This document shows, in pieces, positions 53,740 to 64,000 of a stretch of DNA of 64,000 nucleotides; positions within the stretch are counted from its first letter, which is position 1, and each line of letters opens with the position of its first letter. The position numbers and the translations under genes were made by a program. The notes below the pieces were generated by a model, which saw only the letters and a list, made by a program, of their open reading frames with translations, did no database searches and was not told the origin of the DNA. The DNA is from Agarophyton chilense. Lineage: Eukaryota; Rhodophyta; Florideophyceae; Gracilariales; Gracilariaceae. The DNA lies in contig JARGXX010000096.1 in NCBI GenBank assembly GCA_030374765.1, forward strand, positions 186,001 to 250,000. The letters run 5' to 3'.

Positions 53740-55935
53740 ATGGACTCCGACCGAAAAAAAGTCGAGAACCGTCCCACTAACTAACACTTTGCCCACCTCA
53801 ATCCTTCTCAAAACCGCTCAAATACACCTAGCCCAAACAACCCTCCACCGCCGGTGCAAGCATCCACTCTGCCCCACGTCGCTGGCGTTCAAACGCGCTT
53901 GACTCCTGAAAATAGCGCCGTCACTCTCTCACGCACACAGTTTCCCGTCGTTGCAGCATCTTCACTCGACCCAACAAGAGGGAAGGATACAAATGAAACA
54001 CCGCGTCCAATATCTAGAGCACGTCTTACAACACCATCCACTCTATGCCCATCAAATGCTCAAGCACCAACGCCAGCCCCAAAAAGTTCTGGAGGACAGC
54101 AAAGCCGCCCACGCACAACGCGAAAAGACGCATTTGCTCTTGAATCTCGGGAAATAGGAAGGCGACGAAAAGGCAGTTCTAATTCGGGAGGATTGTCGAG
54201 GAAATGGAGAGGCAGGGGGTGTAATGCGCACAAGGGACTGGTTTGTCAGCGACAAGATCCGAGAAATGATTGGATGTTTGGTACAGGACAGTGCAAGGAA
54301 ATTGTAGAGGAGACCAAGCTTTCGGATGAGCGTAAAGAGGATCCTGCAAGGTTCTTCTGCTTAATTACGGTGCGTAATTTGGAGGTGTACATAGTGTGGC
54401 GTTAAGGGGACTGCTGTAACTCGTGCTGGATTCGTTGTATTGCCTATTGATGCTGTTCTAAAGCATTTGATACCGTGGTTAAACGAGCATCGGAGACGCA
54501 GCAATCTTTCTCAAAGAGAGATAGTGCTGGCAGATATGTATTCTTATGTCGCAGTCCTACTGCTCTCACACACCACGGGCTTCAGTTTTGAACGGACGTT
54601 ACAAATGTTTGGTCGGTTCAGGCATATTTATCCTTCTATGCAAAGGATAACATTCATCGCCGACAATTTTAAGGCATATTCTCGGGCGTGTAGGGCTGAT
54701 AACGGGGGTGATGTGTGGATGCCACAGCGCGATCAGACGCGCCAGCTATCCGAGTTCGAGATTCTTGCTTTTCGTGAGACTGGAAATGTATTCTACAATC
54801 TGTTGCAGCTATTAGCAACTCTTGGGGATGAAATTTTTGCCACCAGGGTGGTTGATAATCAAATGAAGACCGTAAGCAGTCAAAGGGCCGACCGTGAAGG
54901 TCATTATGCGGATGGGTTGGCCGATGCATTATTCCGGGTGGTAATGGCACTAAGGCTCGAGCGAAGAGCTGAAAAGTATGTGGAATCTGTTATGATGCTT
55001 TTGCAGTTTTTTTCGATGGGCGAAGTGAGGAAGCAATGAGCAGCCTGATCTTAACTGCAGACAGAGGTTGTGGAAAGGAATTATTCATGAGTTTATTGGC
55101 TGAATTGGGTGTGAAATCTGTGTTTATGATGCCTGATCATTTACTTAAGGTTTATCTCTTCGTGGCATTGTCTTACCTGAACCCCAGAAAAATGGATGAA
55201 GATGAAATAAAGAGTGAAAGCGGCGTTGAGGAGGCACAAAACGGTACCAGTGACGATAAAATAGGGTCCGTAGATGCAACTGCCGCAGCTCCAGAACCTG
55301 CCGCAACCTTAGCTATGGCAAGCCCAGCACCTGTTGCAACTACAGCACCATATGGATCAAATCTGGCAGCTTTCCCAAGCCCTGTAACCCAAGTTGGAGT
55401 TGACTTGGACAGAAAGAAGGAGTTTGTGATTGACGAGGTTGCCTCTCTTGGCCTTGCTTTTTATTTCGCAACAAAGTTTTTAGGTGCAGCTGGCTGTCGC
55501 GTGGGGCAGAATCGGATGACAGCGATGGCGCTCCGAAAGAGAGGCACGGTAAAGTTTGCTAAGGTTCTGCGATTTATGTATACTGTACTTTCAAACATTC
55601 AGAACAGACTGAATACATGGGTGGCAGTTGTGAACCAAATTATTGACTTGAGAAGCTCGCTGTTTCATGTGACACGGAGTGTGAATGAAGACTGTCAGAC
55701 TTTGAAAGCCATGGTGCAAAACGCGATTACATCTGTTTGCAATCCGCTAACCATCGGGAAACGCTGCGCAGATTGGTTTGTGTTTAGGCAATTTCGAGTT
55801 ACGAGGACGAATGCAGGACATGTTTGGTTGAAAAGTGCTGAAGTGAGTAGAGCACTTTGTTTGGAGAGAGGTGCTACGGAAGAAGAGAGGGGGTTGCAGA
55901 AACGGTTTTTAAGTGTTATACAATGGTTTGTTTAG
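53740..55935 (+). pseudogene. Transposase-like gene, N-terminal part, broken
   Basis: ATG at 53740 starts a frame interrupted early by a TAA, then open over a Pro/Ser/Thr-rich region to 54405. Further frames at 54440-55039 and 55036-55935 are joined across a T7 run near 55006. Features: RSNLSQREIVLADMYSYVAV, a possible catalytic segment around FFDGRSEEAMSS, then LILTADRGCGKELFMSLLAE and FMMPDHLLKVYLFVA, an acidic/Ala-rich insert, and RKRGTVKFAKVLRFMYTVL. The TADRGYGK...MPDHLL arrangement recalls a transposase-like family repeated in oomycete and algal genomes; this is from memory and uncertain. It leads directly into the nuclease-like segment. Confidence 0.5.
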
Positions 55936-56569
55936 CGCCAAGACATCAACAGAGGCGATGATGAGGGGCAGTGTCTACGAAGAACTGGTGCTTAAAGCAT
56001 TGAAAGCCAAAGATTTTGTGAAAGATGTGTTGGACGTTGGTATGACCTCTACGAGATAGAATCAATTCCTCACATATTCGCCTGATGGAATAGCTCTGCT
56101 TCCCAAGACCTCTTTTGCAGACAGGAGTGTGGATGTTGAAGGTACTGTAGTGCCAAGAGATTTTGACTATGTGCTGGCAACTGTGGAGCTCAAGACTCGT
56201 GTGGCAGCATCAAGTCTAAATTTGTCATCTGGTCTGTCCTGGGTTGACCTAATTCGGCGCGAAGTTGGGGATCAAATGTTTAGGAAGTACATACAAAGGG
56301 AACACATTAGGATACTCATCCATCAGCTGTTAGTGTTACAACTTGGCCTGGCTCTTTACATATGGGCTGCAGAAACTGGCATTATGTGCATCGTCCTCGT
56401 GAGATGCCCTTCCAGCATTAGGATCATTTGCCACCATGTGCTTATCAATACAGTTGCAGCGGTTGTATATTGGCCTTACAATGAAAAGCCATCATTATCC
56501 AGCTATTTAAAGCTGGAAATGACGGAAGTAGTTCAGACAAGGCTTCAGTTTTGGAAGACTGTGGAATGA
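55930..56569 (+). pseudogene. PD-(D/E)XK (YqaJ-like) nuclease domain, C-terminal part of the preceding gene
   Basis: After a frameshift at 55.92 kb the frame reads TEAMMRGSVYEELVLKAL (an N-terminal helix with a conserved Glu), meets a TAG at 56057-56059, then LTYSPDGIALLPKT and FDYVLATVELKTRVA. S-P-D-G followed by E-L-K is the active-site pattern of YqaJ/lambda-exonuclease-type nucleases. RILIHQLLVLQL could be the following helix with the usual Gln. Its location directly behind a transposase-like region suggests a transposase-nuclease fusion. The stops show the copy is dead. Confidence 0.55.
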
Positions 56570-56572
56570 AAT

Positions 56573-56845
56573 GTGTGGAACGATGGGCCCTTCGTTCCGC
56601 TAAAATTGTTCAAGCATGGTGCTCAGAGCTTTCATTCTATGACCAAGGGAGGCGTTGACAAGGATAGTCAACAGCGGGCGATATTGCGGTCGTCATCATC
56701 TCATTTTAGATGGGAGCAAAAGGATGTTTTGCAAACTATTAAGATTCTTGCTTTGAATGCGTTTTTGAGCTGGCGAATGTTTGAGCGTCGCGATCTGCTG
56801 CAATCTTCCGATATGTTCAGGTCGCTCGACATTTTGACCAAGTAA
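56573..56845 (+). pseudogene. C-terminal extension of the transposase-nuclease gene
   Basis: Open frame of 90 codons that starts just after the nuclease frame's stop (SFHSMTKGGVDKDSQQ; ILALNAFLSWRMFERRDLLQ). It is probably the remaining C terminus of the same gene in another frame. No domain recognised. Confidence 0.4.
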
Positions 56846-57300
56846 TGTCATAGGAATCTGCTAACAACGGTGCAAACAACCGCTGAGTTTATACTGGATG
56901 TGTCCCAGGAATTACGCAGTTATGCTTCACCTATAGAATGCAAGTGCTGGAATGCGATGCATATATCTAATGCAACTGTAAAAGTCAAGTTCAAAAGTAG
57001 ATTGTTGCATTAGCGATGCATAACTTGAATGCAGTCAGTTATTGCAAGCCTCACAGTATTGTTGGGTTGCGTTAGATGATTAACTGCATCGGAGAGGCTC
57101 ATTGCGTGTAACAGTTGCGTGACAGTTGTATTAGGTGGAACGTACCCAGAGTGCTACAAAAGCCCGAAACACTTGCCTATCAGCCTTGATGTTCCGGGAA
57201 GCACAAGCATCAATCCGCAAAAAGACTAGAAACTAGAACAACAAAAAATGTGCTTCACGTTTAAGTATCTACCAATTCACCCCCCCCCCTCTGTTTTATA

Positions 57301-57313
57301 GTTATGGGCCCAG
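57301..57313 (+). other. Primer-binding site of Copia C (half tRNA-iMet type)
   Basis: GTTATGGGCCCAG is the best match in the window to the Drosophila copia primer-binding site, lacking only its first G (A here). The 5' LTR should end at about 57300, after a C11 run. I could not delimit the LTR start. Confidence 0.7.
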
Positions 57314-59922
57314 AAAGTTATAACAGCTTACCGTCGAGACCTCGGTTTTCTTGGGACATTCGATCCGTACCGTGGACTGATGGGCTTGGAAACCAGTAAT
57401 AGTACGCAGAAGCTGTCTCTCTATGGCAGGCGTTTCAGGATACTCTTGCTGACTCGAACAGCAACAAAGTAGCCAAGGAGGCTCAAGGAATTAGGCTGCA
57501 GTCGCAGCTGTATGGACGAGCAAGAGATCTGTGCAAGGTTATCCCGGACAGTACGATACGATCAGTAATAGGTGCAGTGGCAATTGTGGAGGCACTGTAC
57601 AAAAGAAATCCGTTGGCTGTGGTTTCAGATGTCTTTCAGGGCTTTCTTTCACTGATCAATACCAAGAGGAACCACAACGAGAGCTTCAAGAATTTTGAAT
57701 CCAGCTTTCAGGCAAAAGTTTCGAGGCTCAACGCACATGTCTCGGAGGCAAGGCTTTCGGACGCACTTGTGGCTTTTGCTCTACTTGCAAATGCAGATTT
57801 TGACAACAACCAAAGGGTGTCCGTGTTGGCAAACGAAGCTCCGAGGGACTCTAATCTTTCTTTGATGTCAACTACCAACGAATACCTCAAGGCTGTTTCG
57901 TACGATTCTATCGCATCTTTGCTTCGGCAGTGTGATCGGATGAAGAATTCGGGAGGAGACTCATCGGCAAGGGTTCTTTCCTGTAACGCAGCGCATCACT
58001 CGCCATATGACCGCAAACCGTCCTCTGGTTCGGACAACCGGAGGAATGGTCAGAGATCGCGCAGAACGCCTGAGCAACTGGCGAAGCTCAAGGGCAGTAC
58101 CAAGTGTCACCAATGTAGGTTGCATGGACACTGGAAAGACGATCACAATGAAGATGGAACCCTTAAACCTGGGGTTAAAGCTCTTCACGCTCCCGCAACA
58201 GGCGACAACTCAAACAAGCAGGTCTTAACCTTCAATATGGCTACACTAACCGCCATGAACTCCACCGCTGTTCCTGTAGACAACCGTACCGGACCACTCC
58301 TCGACGATGGAGGACCGTACAGTGGTATTGGATACTCAGAGTTGAAGCTCATAACCGAACTGGTTTGTCCTGATTGGAATTCGGAGCTCGATCCGATACC
58401 CGAATCCGTTGCAGACCGGCTGAACTGGCAGTATGGCAGAGGAGAACACAGAAGCAAGGCAAAGAAGATACTTGGATCAGTGGTGTTCAAGGCACGAACC
58501 GACCAGGGGACGATCGTGCATGTCAGGCATTCGGTTATTGACGGTTCGTCTCAGTGGGTCGTCGGACGCAACATAACCGACTTCTGTGACATACTGCACA
58601 TCAACCCGAACACGTCGATACTACCGCCCGATGCCAGTGGGCAATCTCAAGGAACCATCGCGTTAGTGGATAAGGATATGCACACCTATGTTCCTCATAC
58701 GGTTTTCACATTCCGTGCGGACAATATGACGAGCGAAAACAAGACTACATTGTTCTGCGTTTTGGCCCATATTGATGGAGACCTAGGAAATAGACCCTGG
58801 AAGGATTTGAAGATGATTGTGGACAAGGTCCATAAGCACGTCTGCGGACATTCAACCTACTCAGACATCAATCTTCTTTTGGAAAGGAACATGCTATGCA
58901 ATACACACGTAGAAAAGTATCTACAGAGCACCCTTGAGAGATGTAACGCGTGTCGAACTACAGCGAAGCCCAAGGCAAACAGGAAGGTTTCGCTCAGTGC
59001 AATGACTAGATCCTTCAACGAACTCGTGTGCGTAGACCACATGTTTATCGACCAGCAATGTGTGATGCACGTTATGGACGGTGCCTCGCGCTACTCAGTG
59101 GGAGCAGTCATGGAGGACACATCTATGCGCCAGGCGATTCTTGTGTTTGACGCACAGTGGCTAACTTCGTTTTGGACACCACAAGTTGTTGCGTACGACA
59201 GCGAATTCGACAACAGCATCTTCGAAAAGTATCTCCAGGACCAGGACATTGAGTGTAGACCTCTACCGCCGCGTAGACATAATAAAAACGTACTGGAGTC
59301 CAAGCACAGGATCATTCGCGATGTTTATATACGTCTGAATGAGTCGAGCACTGAAGGAAGGGAGGATTGGACCACGCATTTGCGCATTCAACAAGCCATT
59401 AGGGTATCAAATGATCTGTACGGTATTGAAATCCATTCCGCTCAGGAACTGGCAAAATGGTACGCTAGACCGATTGAGGCTGGATTTATCCCAAGGCTAC
59501 TGTCTCAGGAGATCATGGATGCCTATCAAATTATCCTGACCAAGCGAAAGCTAACACTGATTCTCAGATACAAAACATTTGAGGAGAGTCCTATTGCTGT
59601 TGGAGACTTGGTACAAGTATTCGTCAAGCAGCAACTCGATAAGAGGGGGAAGTGGTCCCAGAACAAGCCAGTTCTGGCGTACGATGTCACCGCCCGAACA
59701 ATTGCAGTACCGGGAGCTAGGGGGAAGAGCGTGCGTGCAGCCATTGAAGATGTGAGGCCTGCAATTTGCGACAACGAGCTAGCTGCTGCTGTGCAGGATG
59801 CTATAGACGATCTAGATAGTGTCGACAAACTCGGGGGGGGGGGGGGGTCGGTTAGGCAAAAAGGACTGAGCGCTAGCGTACTGACACTGATCAGTAGCGT
59901 AAACAGTTTAATGTCGCGTTAA
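57301..59922 (+). pseudogene. Copia C gag-protease-integrase ORF without RT
   Basis: The frame open from about 57418 to 59922 holds a gag-like helical region (WQAFQDTLADSNSNKV; FQGFLSLINTKRNHNESFKN), a knuckle CHQCRLHGHWKDDH (CCHH), a protease with GPLLDDGGPYSGIGYSEL, the integrase finger (HKHVCGH, CNAC), and a D-D-E core: LVCVDHMFID, VVAYDSEFD and NKNVLESKHRIIRD. There is no RT or RNase H after it. A TAG lies before the visible gag start and the true N terminus is in another frame, so gag is damaged. A G15 run near the end encodes GGGGG. It belongs to a divergent Copia lineage. Confidence 0.75.
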
Positions 59923-59990
59923 AACATATCCTGCCGATTAGGAGAAGGAACTATGACTATCTCTATCATTCATAAGTAGTAAAGATGCTG

Positions 59991-60054
59991 CGTAGACGAA
60001 TGGGCGTATCGATAGTGTAGTTCGTAGACGAAAGGGCGTATCGATAGTGTAGTG
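59991..60054. repeat. Two 32-bp tandem repeats
   Basis: CGTAGACGAATGGGCGTATC... at 59991-60022 and again at 60023-60054 with three differences. They lie at the junction between the plus-strand integrase element and the minus-strand RT element. Confidence 0.8.
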
Positions 60055-60099
60055 GTACAAGTCATCGATATAAGGCTTTCGATAACACTCGATTCTTTT

Positions 60100-62730
60100 C
60101 TAAACGTCTACGCTGCGAACTATCCACTGTTGAACCGGGATGGGACAATATCCGGTGTCAAGAAGTTGTTCAAGTCTACAGCACGGCTTATTTTTCGTCA
60201 AACCATCTGCAGGATTGTCCGTACCGAGAATCCAGCCGATGTTGCTTATTTCCATGTTGTGATGCGCTTCACGCGCGGCCATAATGTCCAGCATGAGACG
60301 TTTTTCGGTCGTTGATGTCCCCTTGATGATAGATTTGAATACAGAGTCACTATCTGTCAACATAATGAGCGGAACGTTTTCATTCAACATCGACTGTGGT
60401 TCACGCTTCAGCAGATACGCGTAGTCAAAAGCGTTTCAAAAAGCGTATAGTTTTGCGCCCAATGTCAATCGAACACGTCTTCGACTTTTGTAGCTGCTGT
60501 AGTGTATAATGTTGTGCAAACCAGTGTCATCCACCAAACAGATCAAATAGCCAAGTTGTGAGTGCAGCGATGGGGTGTTGCAGAAAGAACTGTCACTGTA
60601 CGCTCGTATGTGTAGTTTGTTCTTGTTAAGACGGTGTTGAAGCAGAACTCTCGTTGAGGTAGCTCGCGTGCGGCGGATCAGTTCGTTGATTGATTTGATG
60701 GCGGCCAAGTTGAACTGTGGTTCTGTAATCTGAGCCAGCAAGTTGATGGGGGCCGAAATGTGTGGTCTAGTGTAGGTTAACCAAGCCAATTCTTGCCGCT
60801 TTGATCGAAACTCTGGATACGTAGCGTCATGTCGTAGGAGCTTGATACGGTTGGAAAACTGTGTCTGGTGGAGTTTGTAGCCATTTGATATCTGCTGGAC
60901 ATTGATTCCAGCAAACTTGAAGTTCTGGTACTCTCTGTCTTTGGACTCGAAGCGAACTTCGGTTAATCTGGACTGGTTATCGAATTCAGGATCTCCAGTA
61001 CTGATTGTGTCATCGACATACGCCCCAGTTACGCCAATAAGCTTGCTTCTGCACTGTTCTAAAAAACAAGGACATGGCTCCGGCTGTAGGAGTCATTGAA
61101 AGATCGTGGCGCAAGTGCCTGGTGAATGTGGAGTTCTAGTAATTACCTGAATCGGTTGGGCCGTAGAGTGGCTTCAATAGTTTCAGAAGCTGATTCTCCG
61201 AAAGTGGAAATTTCGCTGCTGGTTTCACGTAAATGTCGCGCATCAGCTGGTCGGCTGACCGCAAATAGGTCTGCGAAACGTCCTGTGACCAGAGGCGGAA
61301 ACCAAATAGTGCGGCAATGGCTACGAGGACTCGGATGGAAGACTGCTTCAGCGGGGTACCCGTGTGGACCAGAAGATGTGTTTCGACATCAGCCACCTTC
61401 GAATTTGCCGCAGGAATAAGTTACTCTGCGCTTCGGGGTTATACGAAGGTTAACTGCTTCCTTGACGATTCTGTGGGCAAAGATACGGGTGTGATTTGGA
61501 TAGGAGTGGCGGGAGCGGGCGACAAAACGTGCAGGGGAGCATTGCGAGAGCAACGATGTGTACGCTGGTGTGAAGTCACGGATATCTGGGGGTTTCTTGG
61601 GCCTTTCATTGGAGACCGTGCGGCCGAGTCGATCTCCATCTAAAAACCTTCATCCGAGCTGCATGGCATGTGGTTTACGTGCGGGAGTGGCCAAGTGGAT
61701 GGGGTTGGGAGTTCACGACTGGTTAGCTCGTTGGATATATAAGCGGCACTTGAGTCGGCGTTTGCTGTATCTTGATTAATTCTAGCCTCAGCGATTGGGG
61801 TTTGTTCTGGGTCGGGTGAGTGATCCTCAACAAGGAGCGATTATGTCAACTGTTTGACTACCGCAGAGGCGTCATCGTCGAGTTCAGTGAAGTTGATTCT
61901 CTTGGACCGAGATTGTTTGTACCACTGTTTCGCTAGCTGTTTGTTTCGGTGAATACCTTCATTGCACGGTTTGGGACACGTAAAAGGCCTGCAACCATTC
62001 TGCTGACAGTTCCAACAGACCTTGAGTATCATGGGAACATCCTTGTGTTGCGGCTGGGCTCGTCTTGGGTTGTAAGGCCTAGTTTCAAATCCCGGGGGTT
62101 TGAATGTTGAACGGCTGGTCGGTGGTCTGGCGTAACGTCCTTGTCCGGCAAAGTGAACTGAAGGATCATAATTCGGTGTTCCTTCAACTACGTTTGCAGT
62201 AGAAAGAGATGGACGGAAGGCAATATCATCCGAAGACGCCCTTTGCGTCTTCTGCGCTGGTTGCGCACGGTTTTGTCCTGCCGTGAACTGGCGTTGGTTT
62301 CTTTCAGCACTGAATAACTACAACATCAAGTCTCTGTATGATAGATGCTTAGCATTGACTTGTGATAAGATGTTTTGGGACCATGAAATGCCTTGGACTG
62401 CGCTGCGAAGGAAATTGCGCTTGCGTCTGTCCGTTCTGTCTTCCTGGTGGGCCATTGGTGCAAGGCGATCAATTTATTTGACGAGGAGGTCCAAAGCTTC
62501 ACGTTCAGAAACACTTGCTTTCACGAATTCCGTTAGATGGAGGTCCTCTAACTTTGCAGACATGTCTTCCCTGGTCGTCTCCGAAGCGTAACGAGACCTC
62601 CTGCTGCATCTTCAATTCAAGATACAGAAGATTCAGATGCATTGGCTCAAGTTGGTGCTCCTTTGATGACCTCAGACAATCCATCGACGCCAGAAACAGC
62701 CACCGAAACTCGTGGTGCACAACCATTTCG
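60100..62730 (-). pseudogene. Copia E gag-RT-RNase H remnant, without protease/integrase
   Basis: Minus-strand order: gag pieces from about 62640 (REDMSAKLEDLHLTEFVKAS), Cys-rich knuckle region CWNCQQNGCRPFTCPKPC at about 62.0 kb, then after only about 440 bp the RT (QSSIRVLVAIAALFGFRLW; SQDVSQTYLRSADQ; LLKLLKPLYGPTDSGNY, 61396-61136), decayed RT to 60.8 kb, and RNase H (HIRAYSDSSF; SYKSRRRVRLTLGAKLYAF; LTDSDSVFKSI; ILGTDNPADGLTK) down to 60100. No integrase or protease is present. Many stops and shifts. The RT and RNase H style suits the same lineage as the integrase ORF at 57.4-59.9 kb, but it lies on the opposite strand. Confidence 0.7.
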
Positions 62731-64000
62731 CATCGCCATTACGAGCAATGGTCGATCACACCTCAATTCCACGGGAGTTTCGGAAATATCAAGCAGTCAG
62801 TTTTGTCGAATAGTAGCTAGTCTGGATATGATATGATTCAATCTTCCAACTGCAATTGCACTAAAAGATTGTATAAGTTTAAGTATTGCATATTATATGT
62901 GCCATCAAAAAATTTCGTGAGCTTTTGCTGTATGACTGCTTTTTATTTGTCGGCTTTTGTCGAACAACGCAAGTTTGTTCTTTTTTTTCAAAAGGTAGCA
63001 AAGTCTTGTCTTTTTGTATGATTGATGAAAACGAAAATACATCCCCAATATAAACGGGATGGCCAATGGAGTAGACAAGGTGACCACTGCTGGCTTAACT
63101 GAACTCAAAACGATCAAAAACGTTTTTTCAAACTTCTGAAGAATGTCAGTTAGCCAATTTATATCCTTTAAACAACAATTTTGTGAAAGTAAGAGCTACA
63201 TAAATGTGCATATCTCCTCGCTTGTATCAAGAACTAAAATATGTTTTACTAATAATGAATGTTTTACGTTTGTCACATGTGTGAAAAGAGGTGCGGAGTA
63301 AACAAGTAAATACATGAGAAAGCAGAGAACATCTTTATGTTTGAATCAAATAATATCAGACCACAGATAATTGTAATGGTCAAACGTTTTTCTCGGAACT
63401 CGACTTTGCGAGAGAAAAAAAGATAAATTATGACGGCTTGAATTGAAAAATCAAAAGAATCGTATGAAATTATTTAATGGAAAACAAACCTTAATCTATG
63501 GAGACAATCAAAGAACCTCATTGGCGTCTAACTCGAAAACACCATGAGCTTGCACTCAGGTTCTTCCAGCACTGCTGGAAGCGGCCACAAAACTATTAGA
63601 AACAATTCTTTGAACAAGATGGAAGGAGAACAAGTGAGAACGAAGTTTCAGATTCTGGTAGACGTCGCTCGTTGTGCAGAGTCGATAGAAATCTTGGAAG
63701 GACAGACGTTGAAGACCTACTGAACACTTCACTGGAGTATTCGCCAGGCAAAGCTACAAGTGGACCTGGCTAATTATTTCGACAACAAGGAGGTCTTCAT
63801 GCGAACGAACCTTTTTCGAACGAGATACTAAGCAGGGTCAGATTGGCGCAGAACCTGTTTATTTCTTTACTTGGAGCTCCAGCGGAAGGTCAGGTACCCG
63901 AATGCACAACTACACAACAGGCTGCTAAATCAGGGCCTCAGCTCCAAAACTTTTCTTCTGGACCAGGCCCAGTCGGCCCGGGAACCAGACTTCCAAAACC
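62731..64000. other. Unassigned right end of the window
   Basis: AT-rich sequence without recognised features to about 63.5 kb. A small plus-strand frame from ATG at 63544 to TGA at 63723 (59 codons, MSLHSGSSSTAGSGHK) is followed by further open stretches and could be a first exon or TE gag start cut off by the window edge. No assignment. Confidence 0.35.

Noticed and set aside
1..64000. CRISPR arrays, tRNA or rRNA genes, bacterial operons
   Set aside because: No regularly spaced repeats, no recognised cloverleaf or rRNA sequence, and no Shine-Dalgarno-led gene clusters were seen.

Overview
The window is nuclear DNA from a eukaryote. It is packed with decayed transposable elements (TEs) and holds only a few candidate host genes. 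Evidence for a eukaryote: a five-exon ionotropic-glutamate-receptor-like gene with four GT-AG introns of 87-117 bp, and Copia, chromodomain-Gypsy, tyrosine-recombinase, PIF/Harbinger and piggyBac elements. No bacterial operon, tRNA, rRNA or CRISPR array was seen. Several Copia elements appear to use the internal half of initiator tRNA-Met as primer, as Drosophila copia does. Short introns, compact genes and a TE load rich in Copia would suit a multicellular red alga, but that is a guess; the sequence does not name the organism.

Layout. (1) 1-8000: two heavily decayed Copia elements on the minus strand: a gag/protease fragment at 1-1017, and a longer one from about 6880 down to 2225 with gag, zinc knuckle, protease, integrase, reverse transcriptase (RT) and RNase H in order. 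(2) 8000-10600: no supported gene. (3) 10624-12497, minus: an apparently intact receptor-channel gene. (4) 12734-39490: a nested TE cluster. A roughly 500-bp repeat, here called P, occurs three times. It is joined to 90-bp Copia LTRs and interrupted by a tyrosine-recombinase retroelement (about 13514-17835), a Copia element (A, 18157-22445, minus) and a 12-kb chromovirus (22670-34674, plus). A second Copia (B, 34977-39490, plus) lies against the last P copy and has a 5-bp target duplication. (5) 40356-42005, minus: a probable secreted protein with an integrin-beta-like von Willebrand A domain. (6) 42696-46038: a PIF/Harbinger element with divergent transposase and accessory ORF. (7) 46251-50553: a complete piggyBac element bounded by TTAA, with an uninterrupted transposase and a convergent accessory ORF. 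(8) 50560-53740: nothing recognised. (9) 53740-56845: a broken transposase-like gene joined to a PD-(D/E)XK nuclease-like domain. (10) 57300-62730: two convergent partial Copia elements, one with gag-protease-integrase on plus, the other with gag-RT-RNase H on minus. (11) 62730-64000: unassigned.

The most notable points are the intact receptor without an amino-terminal domain; the chromovirus, which carries a large antisense ORF upstream of its 3' LTR and a very long linker before its chromodomain; and the piggyBac element with its second, oppositely oriented gene. Most other elements are disabled by single stop codons or by small indels in homopolymers and short tandem duplications, so they look fairly young. 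Nesting gives a relative order: P is older than the tyrosine-recombinase element, the Copia solo LTR and the chromovirus that interrupt or abut it. All product names rest on motif recognition by eye; no database search was run.
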